Shown here one piece after another: positions 6,772 through 13,901 of a stretch of 14,344 nt of DNA (the first letter of the stretch is position 1; every line of letters begins with the position of its first letter). The position numbers were made by a program, and so were the translations under genes. The stretch lies in assembly GCA_964569715.1 (NCBI GenBank), contig CAZMUD010000027.1:1-14344 (forward strand), read 5' to 3'. The stretch is from CAZMUD01 sp964569715 (GTDB lineage: Bacteria > Chloroflexota > Dehalococcoidia > Dehalococcoidales > UBA2162). The notes beneath the pieces were generated by a model. The model was not told the DNA's origin and made no database searches. It saw only the letters and a program-made list of their open reading frames with translations.

Positions 6772-8616
6772 TTAGCCAGCTTCCTCAATCCTAAAAAACT
6801 CTAATATATCACCCACCTCAAACTCATTGAAATCACTGACGCCCACACCGCACTCATAACCAGCAGTCACTTCCTTGACATCGTCTTTAAAGCGTCTCAG
6901 GCTACTAACAGTAGATTCAGATACTACTTTCTCCTGACGCAACACCCTAACCGAAACACCACGACTTACCTTACCCTCGGTAACATAGGCACCGGCTATC
7001 TTTTGGACCTTGCCCACGGAGAAGATAGCCCGTACCTCAGCCCGGCCCTTGATAACCTCAACCTGAGAGGGCTCCAGCAAGCCTTTGAGAGCCTTGCCTA
7101 CATCATCTGCCAGATTGTAAATCACGTCGTAGTGACGGATGCTCACACCTTCCAGCTCAGCCAATCGCTGTGCCCCCGGCTCAGAATCCGTATTAAAGCC
7201 AATAATGAGCCCCCTAGAAGCAATAGCCAACATAACATCACTCTCGGTAATATTGCCACTGCTACTATGGATAACTCTGACCTTGACTTCATCTGTTGCC
7301 AATTGTTCCAAAGAACTTCTTATCGGTTCAATGCTGCCTTGAACATCAGTCTTGAGAATGACATTAAGCTCTTTTACTCGTCCGGCGCTTACTTGCTCAA
7401 GGAGATTGCTAAGGCTCACTGATTTTGATAATGAAGACCCTTGCTGCACCTCCGACTGACGCTTCTCTATTAAAGCCTTTGCCTGGCGTTCACCAGCCAC
7501 AACAGTTAAGGTATCCCCCTCTTGAGGCACACTATTTAAGCCAAGTATCTCAGCCGGCATAGCTGGCCCGGTCCTCCTCACCTGCTTACCCACATCATTA
7601 AACATAGCCTTTAGCCTACCCCAGGTATCACCAACCACCATTGTGTCACCAAGCCGAAGGGTGCCGGTATGAACCAGCACTGTAGCTAATGGCCCCTTAG
7701 TCTTATCCAGTTTGGCTTCGATAACTACCCCTGCCGCTGGCCGAGATGGGTCTGACTTAAGCTCCTCCATCTCAGCCACAACCAGAAGGTTCTCCAACAG
7801 CTCAGAGATACCTTTCTTCTCCTTAGCCGAAACTTGGACACAAACCGTATCGCCTCCCCACTCTTCAATAACCAAACCGGCATCAGCTAGCTGTTGCTTG
7901 ACAAGTTCCGGGTTAGCCTCAGGCTTGTCAATCTTGTTGATAGCCACTAAGATAGGCACCCCAGCTGCTCGAGCGTGGTCTATTGCTTCCAAAGTCTGTG
8001 GCATTACTCCGTCATCAGCAGCCACTACCAAAATAGCAATGTCGGTTACCTGTGCTCCACGAGCTCGCATCGCGGTAAAGGCTTCATGACCGGGGGTATC
8101 CAAGAAGGTAATCTTTTCCCCATCCACCCCTACTTGATAAGCACCAATATGCTGAGTAATGCCCCCAGCTTCACTATCCATTACATTAGCCTGTCGGATG
8201 GCATCAAGTAGCCTGGTCTTGCCGTGGTTAACATGCCCCATAACAGTAACTACCGGGGGTCGTGCTTTAAGACCACTAAATTCCCTACCCTGCTGGAGCT
8301 GCTGCTTCTTAATTTCCCTGATAAGGCTGACCGACTTTCGACCCGCCTGAGGCTTCAGGTGTGTTTCATAACCAAAATCGACTGCCACCGCAGCAGCTGA
8401 TTCATAACCAACAGCCTGGGTAATATTAGCCATAATGCCATTCCTCATCAGTCGTTTGATGATTTCTATGGCACTAACCTGCAAAAGGTCAGCCAATTGC
8501 TTCACACTTAAGGTCTCAGGAATCTCAATCAAGTGGGCCTTGGCCGATGAAGAACCAGCACTAGCCCCCTCACCCTGAGGCTCTGAAACCTTACTCGGCT
8601 TACCTACCCTTGCCAC
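6772..8616 (-). CDS. infB: Translation initiation factor IF-2 (short form)
   Basis: The GTPase that places fMet-tRNA on the 30S subunit and promotes subunit joining. It has 614 residues, with only about 120 before the G domain, so the long N-terminal region of many bacteria is missing. An IF2_N module is at about 33-84. The G domain has P-loop GHVNHGKT (127-134), switch I GGITQHIG (151-158), DTPGHEAF (173-180), NKID (227-230) and SAKEKKG (263-269). Domains II, III and the fMet-binding C-terminal barrel follow, ending in FNEFEVGDILEFF. The fourth P-loop residue is Asn130 where nearly all IF2 proteins have Asp. The start is GTG 8616 with AGGAG about eight bases upstream; MARVGKP follows. The G of this GTG is also the last base of a TAG that closes a 26-codon frame upstream, a TAGTG coupling. 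Confidence 0.97.
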   Translation of the reverse strand: MARVGKPSKVSEPQGEGASAGSSSAKAHLIEIPETLSVKQLADLLQVSAIEIIKRLMRNGIMANITQAVGYESAAAVAVDFGYETHLKPQAGRKSVSLIREIKKQQLQQGREFSGLKARPPVVTVMGHVNHGKTRLLDAIRQANVMDSEAGGITQHIGAYQVGVDGEKITFLDTPGHEAFTAMRARGAQVTDIAILVVAADDGVMPQTLEAIDHARAAGVPILVAINKIDKPEANPELVKQQLADAGLVIEEWGGDTVCVQVSAKEKKGISELLENLLVVAEMEELKSDPSRPAAGVVIEAKLDKTKGPLATVLVHTGTLRLGDTMVVGDTWGRLKAMFNDVGKQVRRTGPAMPAEILGLNSVPQEGDTLTVVAGERQAKALIEKRQSEVQQGSSLSKSVSLSNLLEQVSAGRVKELNVILKTDVQGSIEPIRSSLEQLATDEVKVRVIHSSSGNITESDVMLAIASRGLIIGFNTDSEPGAQRLAELEGVSIRHYDVIYNLADDVGKALKGLLEPSQVEVIKGRAEVRAIFSVGKVQKIAGAYVTEGKVSRGVSVRVLRQEKVVSESTVSSLRRFKDDVKEVTAGYECGVGVSDFNEFEVGDILEFFRIEEAG

Positions 8617-8696
8617 TAACCTGCTCCTTTAAAAAGCCTTTTCTCAAACTTAATAAGCTGTTCCCAGTTATCCCAGATAAGTTTATTCCTCGCCAC
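8616..8696 (-). CDS. 26-codon open frame between ylxR and infB, a duplicated ylxR tail
   Basis: Reading from GTG at 8696 to TAG at 8616-8618 gives 26 residues beginning MARNKLIWDN and ending RLFKGAG. The GTG shares its first base with the ylxR stop (TAGTG), and the TAG shares its last base with the infB GTG (TAGTG again). The peptide repeats the C-terminus of YlxR: LIWDNWEQLIKFEKRLFKG against LTQDNREQLIRFSKDLFKG is 13 identities in 19. Its first three residues (MAR) match the start of IF-2. AAGGGA lies just before the GTG, but very close to it. It may be only the coding remnant of a tandem duplication. Whether it is translated is unknown, but conserved residues after many base changes suggest it was held in frame. 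Confidence 0.35.
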   Translation of the reverse strand: MARNKLIWDNWEQLIKFEKRLFKGAG

Positions 8697-8767
8697 TATC
8701 CCTTAAAAAGGTCTTTACTAAATCTAATAAGCTGCTCTCGATTATCCTGGGTAAGTGTAGCCCTCAA
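8616..8767 (-). repeat. Diverged tandem duplication of the ylxR-infB junction
   Basis: Minus-strand sequence 8767-8696 (end of ylxR) is repeated in 8693-8616. The shared blocks include CAGCTTATTA, a CTTTTTAA segment and the closing TAGTGGC(G/A)AGG at both ends. The two bodies are offset by 74 bases. The TAGTG junctions are 80 apart because the downstream copy carries six extra bases (two codons, Ala-Gly) just before its stop. Differences are spread throughout, so the event is not recent. Confidence 0.75.
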
Positions 8768-8992
8768 GGAACGTTCTAGCTGACCGCCCTTAAGCCCGCT
8801 CTCCCAGCATTCTTGTGCCCGACATAAATAGGCACCGCGCCCTGCCTTCTTACCACCGATATCAACCTCCACACTCTCATCGGAGACACGCACCAAGCGG
8901 ATTAGCTCACGCTTAGCCTTTACCTTACGACAAGCCACGCAAGTCCGCTGCGGTATATGCTTAACAGAGTGGGCGCTAATACTCCTCCTCAT
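8696..8992 (-). CDS. ylxR: YlxR-family RNA-binding protein (RnpM)
   Basis: A 98-residue member of the YlxR/DUF448 family, a small basic protein usually encoded between nusA and infB. In Bacillus it is reported to bind and modulate RNase P RNA. The markers are IPQRTCVACRKVKAKRELIRLVR (13-35, with the paired cysteines of the family) and GRGAYLC (51-57). The ATG at 8992 lies inside the end of nusA, giving a 17-base overlap; AGGAGGAG falls after this ATG, not before it, and no other ATG, GTG or TTG is available before the conserved RTCVAC block, so translation probably depends on ribosomes finishing nusA. The C-terminal 19 residues are duplicated just downstream in another frame. Confidence 0.93.
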   Translation of the reverse strand: MRRSISAHSVKHIPQRTCVACRKVKAKRELIRLVRVSDESVEVDIGGKKAGRGAYLCRAQECWESGLKGGQLERSLRATLTQDNREQLIRFSKDLFKG

Positions 8993-10370
8993 CTATAGAG
9001 ATGTCCGGCTCCCGGCGTGGTTTCTTAATCCCGACCCCGTCCTCCTCACGCTCCCTACCTTGCTTTTTCTTCTTCTTCCTTGATTTAGCCTGAGGCTTAG
9101 TCGGTCTAGGTGCTAAAATATCCTCAGCAAACCGAAGCCGAGGTTTTTCTACCTCCGCTGGCGGAGGAACGAATGTGGTATCAAGAGCCGGTAAAGGCTC
9201 AGCCGTCTCTGCAGAGGCTAAGGCTGGTTCCAGAACAGCTGGCATTTCAGCAGGAACTTCCTCACCAACTACAGCTTCTTCTTCCGTTTCTGCTTCCGCC
9301 TCAACTAAAGCCTCGGCTGCCTCCGCCTTTTCTGCCTCAGCCGCTGAGGCACTCTTAATATCAATCCGCCACCCGGTGAGTTTAGCTGCCAGTCTAACAT
9401 TCTGCCCCTCTTTACCAATAGCTAATGAAAGCTGCCTATCAGGAACAACCACAGTAGCTACCCCCTCTTTATCGTCCAGCCCAACACTTAATATCTGGGC
9501 CGGGCTAAGAGCATTAGCAATAAAGACAGAAACATCTGGGCTCCACATGACAACATCTATCTTTTCGCCATTCAACTCACTGACGATATTTTGTATCCTG
9601 ATGCCACGTAATCCAACGCAACAACCAACCGGGTCAACACCTTCCTGGCGTGCAACCACAGCTACCTTACTCCGAGAGCCAGCCTCACGAGCAATGGATT
9701 TTAATTCTACCACCCCATTAAAAATCTCAGGAACCTCCATCTCAAAAAGCTGACGAAGTAAATCTGGGTGCGAACGTGATACCACCACCCGAGGTCCACG
9801 GTTAGTCCGAACTACCTCTAAAATGTTCACCTTAAGCCGTTGTCCTACTCGATATCTCTCGCTGGGCACCTGCTCAACCGCCGGCAATAGTGCCTCGGTT
9901 CTACCCAGGTCAACAAAAATTTGCCTTGATTCAATGCGCTGCACTAACCCGGTGACAATATCGCCTTCCCTATCAGCATACTCTTCAAATATAGCGCTAT
10001 GTTCTGCTTCATGAAGACGCTGCAGAATAACCTGTTTTGCCGTTTGGGCAGCAATGCGTCCAGCATTATGCGGGGTAGCTTCTACCACAAGAGTCTCGCC
10101 AATCTCCGCATCTGGCTTGATTCGGTGCGCCTCATCTAATGACAACTCACAGCGACCATCCGAAGGTTGTTCAACCACAACCTTCTCAGCCCACACTTGA
10201 ACATTACCGTCAGTAGGATTAATCTTAACCGAGATATTCTGGTTAGCAGCAAAATTATCCTTCCGGTAAGCTGATACCAGTGCTGCCTCTACCGCGGCAA
10301 TAACCACTTCCCTAGGCAAGTTCTTCTCAGCCGAGAGTTGTGTGATAGCCAGCAGAAAGTCACTCTTCAT
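8976..10370 (-). CDS. nusA: Transcription termination/antitermination factor NusA
   Basis: Binds RNA polymerase and nascent RNA; controls pausing, hairpin termination and antitermination. The domains run in order: N-terminal polymerase-binding domain (1-130), S1 (about 134-198, VTGLVQRIESRQIFVDLGRTEALLP), KH1 (about 215-280, with GCCVGLRGIRIQNIVSELNGEKID) and KH2 (about 285-340, with IGKEGQNVRLAAKLTGWRIDI). After residue 340 there is a 124-residue tail of low complexity, first Ala/Glu-rich and strongly acidic (341-375), then Pro-rich, then lysine-rich (KKKKK at 432-436), ending acidic (IDEEEY). It replaces the repeats seen in enterobacterial NusA. ATG at 10370, with GGAGGG about 11 bases upstream. 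It is first in the translation block; rimP, usually just upstream, is absent. Confidence 0.97.
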   Translation of the reverse strand: MKSDFLLAITQLSAEKNLPREVVIAAVEAALVSAYRKDNFAANQNISVKINPTDGNVQVWAEKVVVEQPSDGRCELSLDEAHRIKPDAEIGETLVVEATPHNAGRIAAQTAKQVILQRLHEAEHSAIFEEYADREGDIVTGLVQRIESRQIFVDLGRTEALLPAVEQVPSERYRVGQRLKVNILEVVRTNRGPRVVVSRSHPDLLRQLFEMEVPEIFNGVVELKSIAREAGSRSKVAVVARQEGVDPVGCCVGLRGIRIQNIVSELNGEKIDVVMWSPDVSVFIANALSPAQILSVGLDDKEGVATVVVPDRQLSLAIGKEGQNVRLAAKLTGWRIDIKSASAAEAEKAEAAEALVEAEAETEEEAVVGEEVPAEMPAVLEPALASAETAEPLPALDTTFVPPPAEVEKPRLRFAEDILAPRPTKPQAKSRKKKKKQGREREEDGVGIKKPRREPDISIDEEEY

Positions 10371-10398
10371 CTCGGATTAGACCCTCCAATTTATTTCC

Positions 10399-10407
10399 AG
10401 TATAACA
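10399..10407 (-). promoter_or_regulatory. Second candidate extended -10 element before nusA
   Basis: TGTTATACT on the minus strand fits an extended -10 (TGnTATAAT, one mismatch). It has no good -35. It overlaps the end of the T-run of the leader hairpin, so a transcript from here would begin past the hairpin. Confidence 0.3.
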
Positions 10408-10432
10408 AAAAAGTGGGAATCAAACCCACTTT
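10407..10432 (-). terminator. Terminator-like hairpin in the nusA leader
   Basis: On the minus strand AAAGTGGG (10425-10432) pairs with CCCACTTT (10410-10417) around a 7-base loop, and the 3' arm runs into six T in a row (10407-10412). This is the shape of an intrinsic terminator, but it points into nusA with no minus-strand gene behind it in this window. It begins only about 8 bases after the predicted start of transcription. So it would act as an attenuator. A DNA operator (GTGGG-N7-CCCAC) is the alternative. Confidence 0.6.
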
Positions 10433-10445
10433 ACTACTCCACTAA

Positions 10446-10474
10446 AGTATATCACAATCCAATTCAAGATGCAA
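10446..10474 (-). promoter_or_regulatory. Probable main promoter of the nusA operon
   Basis: Extended -10 TGATATACT (10446-10454) lies 17 bases after TTGCAT (10469-10474). The -10 hexamer is TATACT (five of six) with the TGn extension, which makes up for a -35 that matches only three of six. Transcription should begin near 10439, about 70 bases before the nusA ATG. Confidence 0.6.
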
Positions 10475-10495
10475 GTTGCCATAGCCGAATGGTGC

Positions 10496-10524
10496 TAGAA
10501 ATCCTAGCCGCGTTAAGCTATAAT
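10496..10524 (+). promoter_or_regulatory. Probable promoter of the amidohydrolase-BadF operon
   Basis: Perfect -10 TATAAT (10519-10524) is preceded at exactly 17 bases by TAGAAA (10496-10501), four of six to TTGACA. The start would be near 10531, which leaves a leader of about 94 bases. It is divergent from the nusA promoter; the two -35 boxes are about 21 bases apart. Confidence 0.6.
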
Positions 10525-10588
10525 AAAAGCTACTCAGTTTAAATCTACTTAAAAGTAATAGCCCTTAGTTGATTTTATGTCACCTTGG

Positions 10589-10611
10589 TGATGGTTGGAA
10601 CGTTACCATCA
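10589..10611 (+). promoter_or_regulatory. Leader hairpin just ahead of the amidohydrolase ribosome site
   Basis: TGATGGT (10589-10595) pairs with ACCATCA (10605-10611), a 7-bp stem with a 9-base loop, and an overlapping smaller one (TCACC/GGTGA) lies directly before. The GGGGG ribosome site starts only five bases after the stem. It could affect translation; it may also be chance. Confidence 0.35.
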
Positions 10612-10624
10612 AAATGGGGGAAAC

Positions 10625-11797
10625 GTGGAGATAGAAAAATTAAAGGCTCAAATCTCTAGCGAAATAGACGCTCACCGCAATCAGCTCAGCGAGCTATCCC
10701 TAAAAATTCATTCCAACCCCGAGCTAGGTTTCCATGAAGTCAAGGCAGCCGAGTGGTTAACCCGATACCTGGAGGAAAATGGTTTCTCTATAGAGCGTGG
10801 TATCTGTGAGCTGCCAACTGCTTTTAAGGCAGGCTACGGGGAAGGGAGACCAGCTATCGCTATTCTGGCTGAGTATGACGCCCTACCTGGGCTTGGCCAT
10901 GCCTGTGGTCACAACCTAATAGCTACCTGCGCCGTTGGTGCCGGTGTAGCTTCCAAGCCAGCCATTGACCAATTTGGGGGCAGCATTCTGGTTATCGGCA
11001 CACCGGCTGAGGAGCTATATGGTGGCAAGGCAATAATGGCAGAGAGGGGAGCCTTCAACAATTTAGATATAGCTATGATGGTGCACCCGGGGACACGTGA
11101 TACCGCTACCACCCGTGCTCTTGCCTGCCAGAATCTAGAGGTTGAATTCCTGGGCAAGGCAGCTCATGCCGCCGCCCGGCCAGAGGCAGGCATCAACGCC
11201 CTGGAAGCCATGCTCCAATCCTTCGCTGCCATTAATTCTTTGCGTCAACACATTAAGAGCACGGCACGTATCCACGGTATCATTACCGATGGTGGAGAGG
11301 CAGCTAATGTTGTCCCAGCCCACAGTGCTGGAACCTTTATAGTGCGTGCTGAGGATGACGCCTACCTTAATGAACTAAAGCAGAAGGTTCTAAACTGCTT
11401 TATCGGAGCCGCTACCGCCAGTGGTGCCCAACTGCAATACAAGTGGGATAAAGTACGCTATGCTCCTATGCGCAATAATCTACCTTTAGCCCGACTATTT
11501 ACCGAGAATATGCAAACGCTGGGACGCAAGATTGCCCTCCCTGGTCCCGGCAGTGGCTTTGGCAGCACCGATATGGGCAATGTTAGCCAACTGGTGCCCA
11601 GCATCCACTCCTCTGTAGCCATAGCCAAGAAAGAGATAACAATCCACTCTCCCCAGTTTGCCTCGGCTGCCGCCTCAACGGCAGGCACCAAGGGGCTGCT
11701 TGATGCCGCCAAGGCGCTAGCGATGACCGTTGTTGACCTAACAGCCAATCCTGAGACAGTAGCCAAGGTCAAAAAGGAGTTTGAGCAAGGAAAATGA
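10625..11797 (+). CDS. M20-family metallo-amidohydrolase (PM20D2/AbgB-like)
   Basis: A cytosolic zinc or manganese amidohydrolase that splits amide bonds in N-acyl amino acids or small dipeptides. The pattern EYDALPGLGHACGHN (83-97) holds the Cys94/His96 metal ligands. GTPAEE (125-130) holds the glutamates, and His154 in MMVHPG and the C-terminal HSPQF follow the family plan. The wording GHACGHNLIA is nearest to PM20D2 (beta-alanyl dipeptidase) and AbgB (aminobenzoyl-glutamate) types, but the substrate is not shown. I choose GTG 10625 (390 residues, beginning MEIEKLKAQ) because GGGGG lies four bases before it. A TTG at 10595 would add ten untypical residues and sits in a hairpin. No signal peptide. 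Its stop overlaps the next start as ATGA, so the downstream DUF2229 protein is translationally coupled to it, an unexpected partner. Confidence 0.92.
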   Translation: MEIEKLKAQISSEIDAHRNQLSELSLKIHSNPELGFHEVKAAEWLTRYLEENGFSIERGICELPTAFKAGYGEGRPAIAILAEYDALPGLGHACGHNLIATCAVGAGVASKPAIDQFGGSILVIGTPAEELYGGKAIMAERGAFNNLDIAMMVHPGTRDTATTRALACQNLEVEFLGKAAHAAARPEAGINALEAMLQSFAAINSLRQHIKSTARIHGIITDGGEAANVVPAHSAGTFIVRAEDDAYLNELKQKVLNCFIGAATASGAQLQYKWDKVRYAPMRNNLPLARLFTENMQTLGRKIALPGPGSGFGSTDMGNVSQLVPSIHSSVAIAKKEITIHSPQFASAAASTAGTKGLLDAAKALAMTVVDLTANPETVAKVKKEFEQGK

Positions 11798-12801
11798 TTA
11801 GGATAGGTATTCCCAGAGCTCTACTCTACTACCAATATTACCCTATGTGGAAGACCTTCTTTGAGGAACTGGGGGCAGAAGTGGTGGTTTCACCACCAAC
11901 CAGTCAGGCTATGCTAGCCGAAGGTTCGGCTCGGGTAGTAGCTGATACCTGCTTGCCGGTAAAGGTTTTTCTGGGTCATGTTCTCTCCCTGGTAGAAAAG
12001 TGCGACTGGATGTTTATTCCGGCTATCCGTAGTGTGAAGAATAATACTTACAACTGCTCCAAGTTCCTTGGTTTGCCTGATATGACAAGGGCGGTTGTCC
12101 CTGAATCTCCCCCAATCCTGGATATAGATATTGACATCAACAAGGGAAAGCGTGCGCTGTATCAAGCTATTTACAAATTGGGACGGCATTTTACCTGGAA
12201 TCCATTTAAGGTCAGGCAAGCCAGCCTGGCTGCATGGCAAGCCCACCTAAATTATCGAGAGCTAATGTCCAGCCATGGATTAACACCGGTTGAGGCAATA
12301 GCAGAAACTTCAGGCACACCTGAAGTGGAGCACAAAGCGTCTGCCAGCCACCCAACTTCAGCACGAGCCACTATTGCTCTCATTGGTCACCCATACCTTC
12401 TCTATGATGAATATGTAAACCATCGCCTTATCCACCGACTAGAGCAAGCCGATAATAAGGTATTAACCCCAGAGATGCTCACCACCGAGGAGCTTGAATC
12501 GGCTATAGCTAGACTCGCAGGCAGAGCCTACTGGACATACGAAGAAGAGGTTGTCGGCGCTGGAGGGCACTACTTGCAAAGTGGAACCGATGGTATTATT
12601 GGTATAATGACTTTCGGCTGTGGACCTGATTCGTTAATGATGGATGCAGTACGCCGGCACGCAGTCAAGCTAAGGGCTACCCCGTTTATGAGCCTCACCC
12701 TGGAGGAGCATACTGCTGAAGCCGGTGTGGTTACTCGGCTGGAAGCCTTTACTGATATGATATACAGGAGGAAAAGGAGACAGGTAGAAGCATGCGTATA
12801 G
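11794..12801 (+). CDS. COG3580-type DUF2229 protein related to acyl-CoA dehydratase activase partners
   Basis: A 335-residue protein opening MIRIGIPRALLYYQYYPMWKTFF, the DUF2229 start seen in 'acyl-CoA dehydratase activase-related' proteins. Cys53 (ADTCLPVKVF), Cys88 (NTYNCSKF) and Cys276 (TFGCGPDS) lie at the conserved places and could hold an iron-sulfur cluster, as three cysteines do in each HgdA/HgdB subunit. The fold should be HgdB-like. The C-terminus, VVTRLEAFTDMIYRRKRR (312-329), is repeated in the next protein. In Firmicutes this part is often fused with COG3581 and ATPase domains into one very long chain; here the parts are separate genes. It overlaps the amidohydrolase by four bases and the next gene by ten. 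The function of the family is not established; ATP-driven electron transfer is the usual guess. Confidence 0.85.
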   Translation: MIRIGIPRALLYYQYYPMWKTFFEELGAEVVVSPPTSQAMLAEGSARVVADTCLPVKVFLGHVLSLVEKCDWMFIPAIRSVKNNTYNCSKFLGLPDMTRAVVPESPPILDIDIDINKGKRALYQAIYKLGRHFTWNPFKVRQASLAAWQAHLNYRELMSSHGLTPVEAIAETSGTPEVEHKASASHPTSARATIALIGHPYLLYDEYVNHRLIHRLEQADNKVLTPEMLTTEELESAIARLAGRAYWTYEEEVVGAGGHYLQSGTDGIIGIMTFGCGPDSLMMDAVRRHAVKLRATPFMSLTLEEHTAEAGVVTRLEAFTDMIYRRKRRQVEACV

Positions 12802-13892
12802 GCATGCCCCATATGGGCAATTTATATATACCATTTAAAGCCATGTTTCAAAGGCTTAATATTGACTTCGTCATACCACCGCTCACTAACCAGCACACTC
12901 TATCCCTTGGCGTTAAGCATTCCCCTGAAGGATTGTGCATTCCATTTAAGCTAACCCTAGGTAACCTGATTGAAGCTGCCCAGTTAGGGGCAGACACATT
13001 ACTTATGCCCACCGGCTACGGCATCTGTCGCCTGGGCTACTACGCTAAGACACAGGAACAAATTCTCCATGACCTGGGATATTATAATGTTGAAGTAATC
13101 GGGGTAGGGATTTCTGAACACAAGCTTTTAGGCTTACTGAAAATAATTAAGCGCTTGTCAAACAATGCCCCCTGGCCCAAGATTATATCAGCCTTCCGCT
13201 TTGGTCTAAGCAAATTAAACACCCTGGACAGGATAGAGCGAGTGGTGCAAAAGGTGCGAGCTGTAGAGCTGGTAAAGGGGACAGCTAACCAGCTATTTGC
13301 CGAAGCCATTGGCGCCATTGACAAGGCGGACGATTATAATGCCCTGAAGAAGGCTCAAGCAGACTACATTGACCAGCTTAACCAGATAACTAAGGATAAC
13401 CAGGCTGAACCAGTGGTAGTAGGCATTATCGGGGAACTTTATGTAGTACTGGAGCCATTCTCTAATTTTGATGTGGAGAGTGAATTAGGTAAACTGGGGG
13501 TAGAGGTGAGACGGACAATGTTTCTTTCAGAATGGACTAAATTCAGCCTGTTTCTTAACCCGCTGGGAATAAATGAGAAGGACAGGATTCACAAGGCAGC
13601 CCTCCCCTACCTTAAACGGGATATCGGTGGTGATGGCTGGGAATCGGTAGGGGAAAAGGTGCTTCACGCTAATAGGTACGATGGATTGGTACACCTGGTA
13701 CCTTTTACCTGTATGCCGGAAATAATAGCTCAAAATATCATGCCCAAAACCAAGGAGAATATTCCGGTGCTGACCATCCTTTGTGATGAACAGATAACCA
13801 AGACAGGTATGCTAACCAGACTGGAAGCCTTCGTCGACCTGCTGCAGCGTAAGCGGCGGGTAGAAAATAACCGACAACGAGTAGCCACCTGA
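12792..13892 (+). CDS. COG3581-type protein related to 2-hydroxyacyl-CoA dehydratase (HgdB-like)
   Basis: A 366-residue partner of the preceding protein. It begins MRIGMPHMGNLYIPFKAMFQ. Cysteines at 49 (PEGLCIPFK), 79 (TGYGICRLGYY), 307 (VPFTCMPE) and 331 (TILCDEQ) are candidate iron-sulfur ligands. The segments LMPTGYGICRLGYYA, VVVGIIGELYVVLEPFSN and HLVPFTCMPEIIAQNIMP mark it as COG3581. The end, GMLTRLEAFVDLLQRKRR (339-356), matches the tail of the COG3580 protein, so the two look like related subunits of one complex. ATG at 12792 with AGGAGA about 11 bases before it, inside the previous gene (10-base overlap). The BadF ATPase begins ten bases after its stop. Confidence 0.87.
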   Translation: MRIGMPHMGNLYIPFKAMFQRLNIDFVIPPLTNQHTLSLGVKHSPEGLCIPFKLTLGNLIEAAQLGADTLLMPTGYGICRLGYYAKTQEQILHDLGYYNVEVIGVGISEHKLLGLLKIIKRLSNNAPWPKIISAFRFGLSKLNTLDRIERVVQKVRAVELVKGTANQLFAEAIGAIDKADDYNALKKAQADYIDQLNQITKDNQAEPVVVGIIGELYVVLEPFSNFDVESELGKLGVEVRRTMFLSEWTKFSLFLNPLGINEKDRIHKAALPYLKRDIGGDGWESVGEKVLHANRYDGLVHLVPFTCMPEIIAQNIMPKTKENIPVLTILCDEQITKTGMLTRLEAFVDLLQRKRRVENNRQRVAT

Positions 13893-13901
13893 GGAGTGTT
13901 G

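Noticed and set aside
9175..9753. 192-codon open frame on the plus strand rich in Ser, Ala and Thr
   Set aside because: It is the reverse of the nusA coding sequence, and its skewed composition is the mirror of the Ala/Glu-rich tail.
10595..10624. TTG start adding ten residues to the amidohydrolase
   Set aside because: The added residues are not family-like and the TTG lies in a hairpin, while GTG 10625 has GGGGG at proper spacing.
10591..10647. Short frame from ATG 10591 as a leader peptide
   Set aside because: It runs only some 18 codons in another frame without a clear ribosome site or regulatory codon run.
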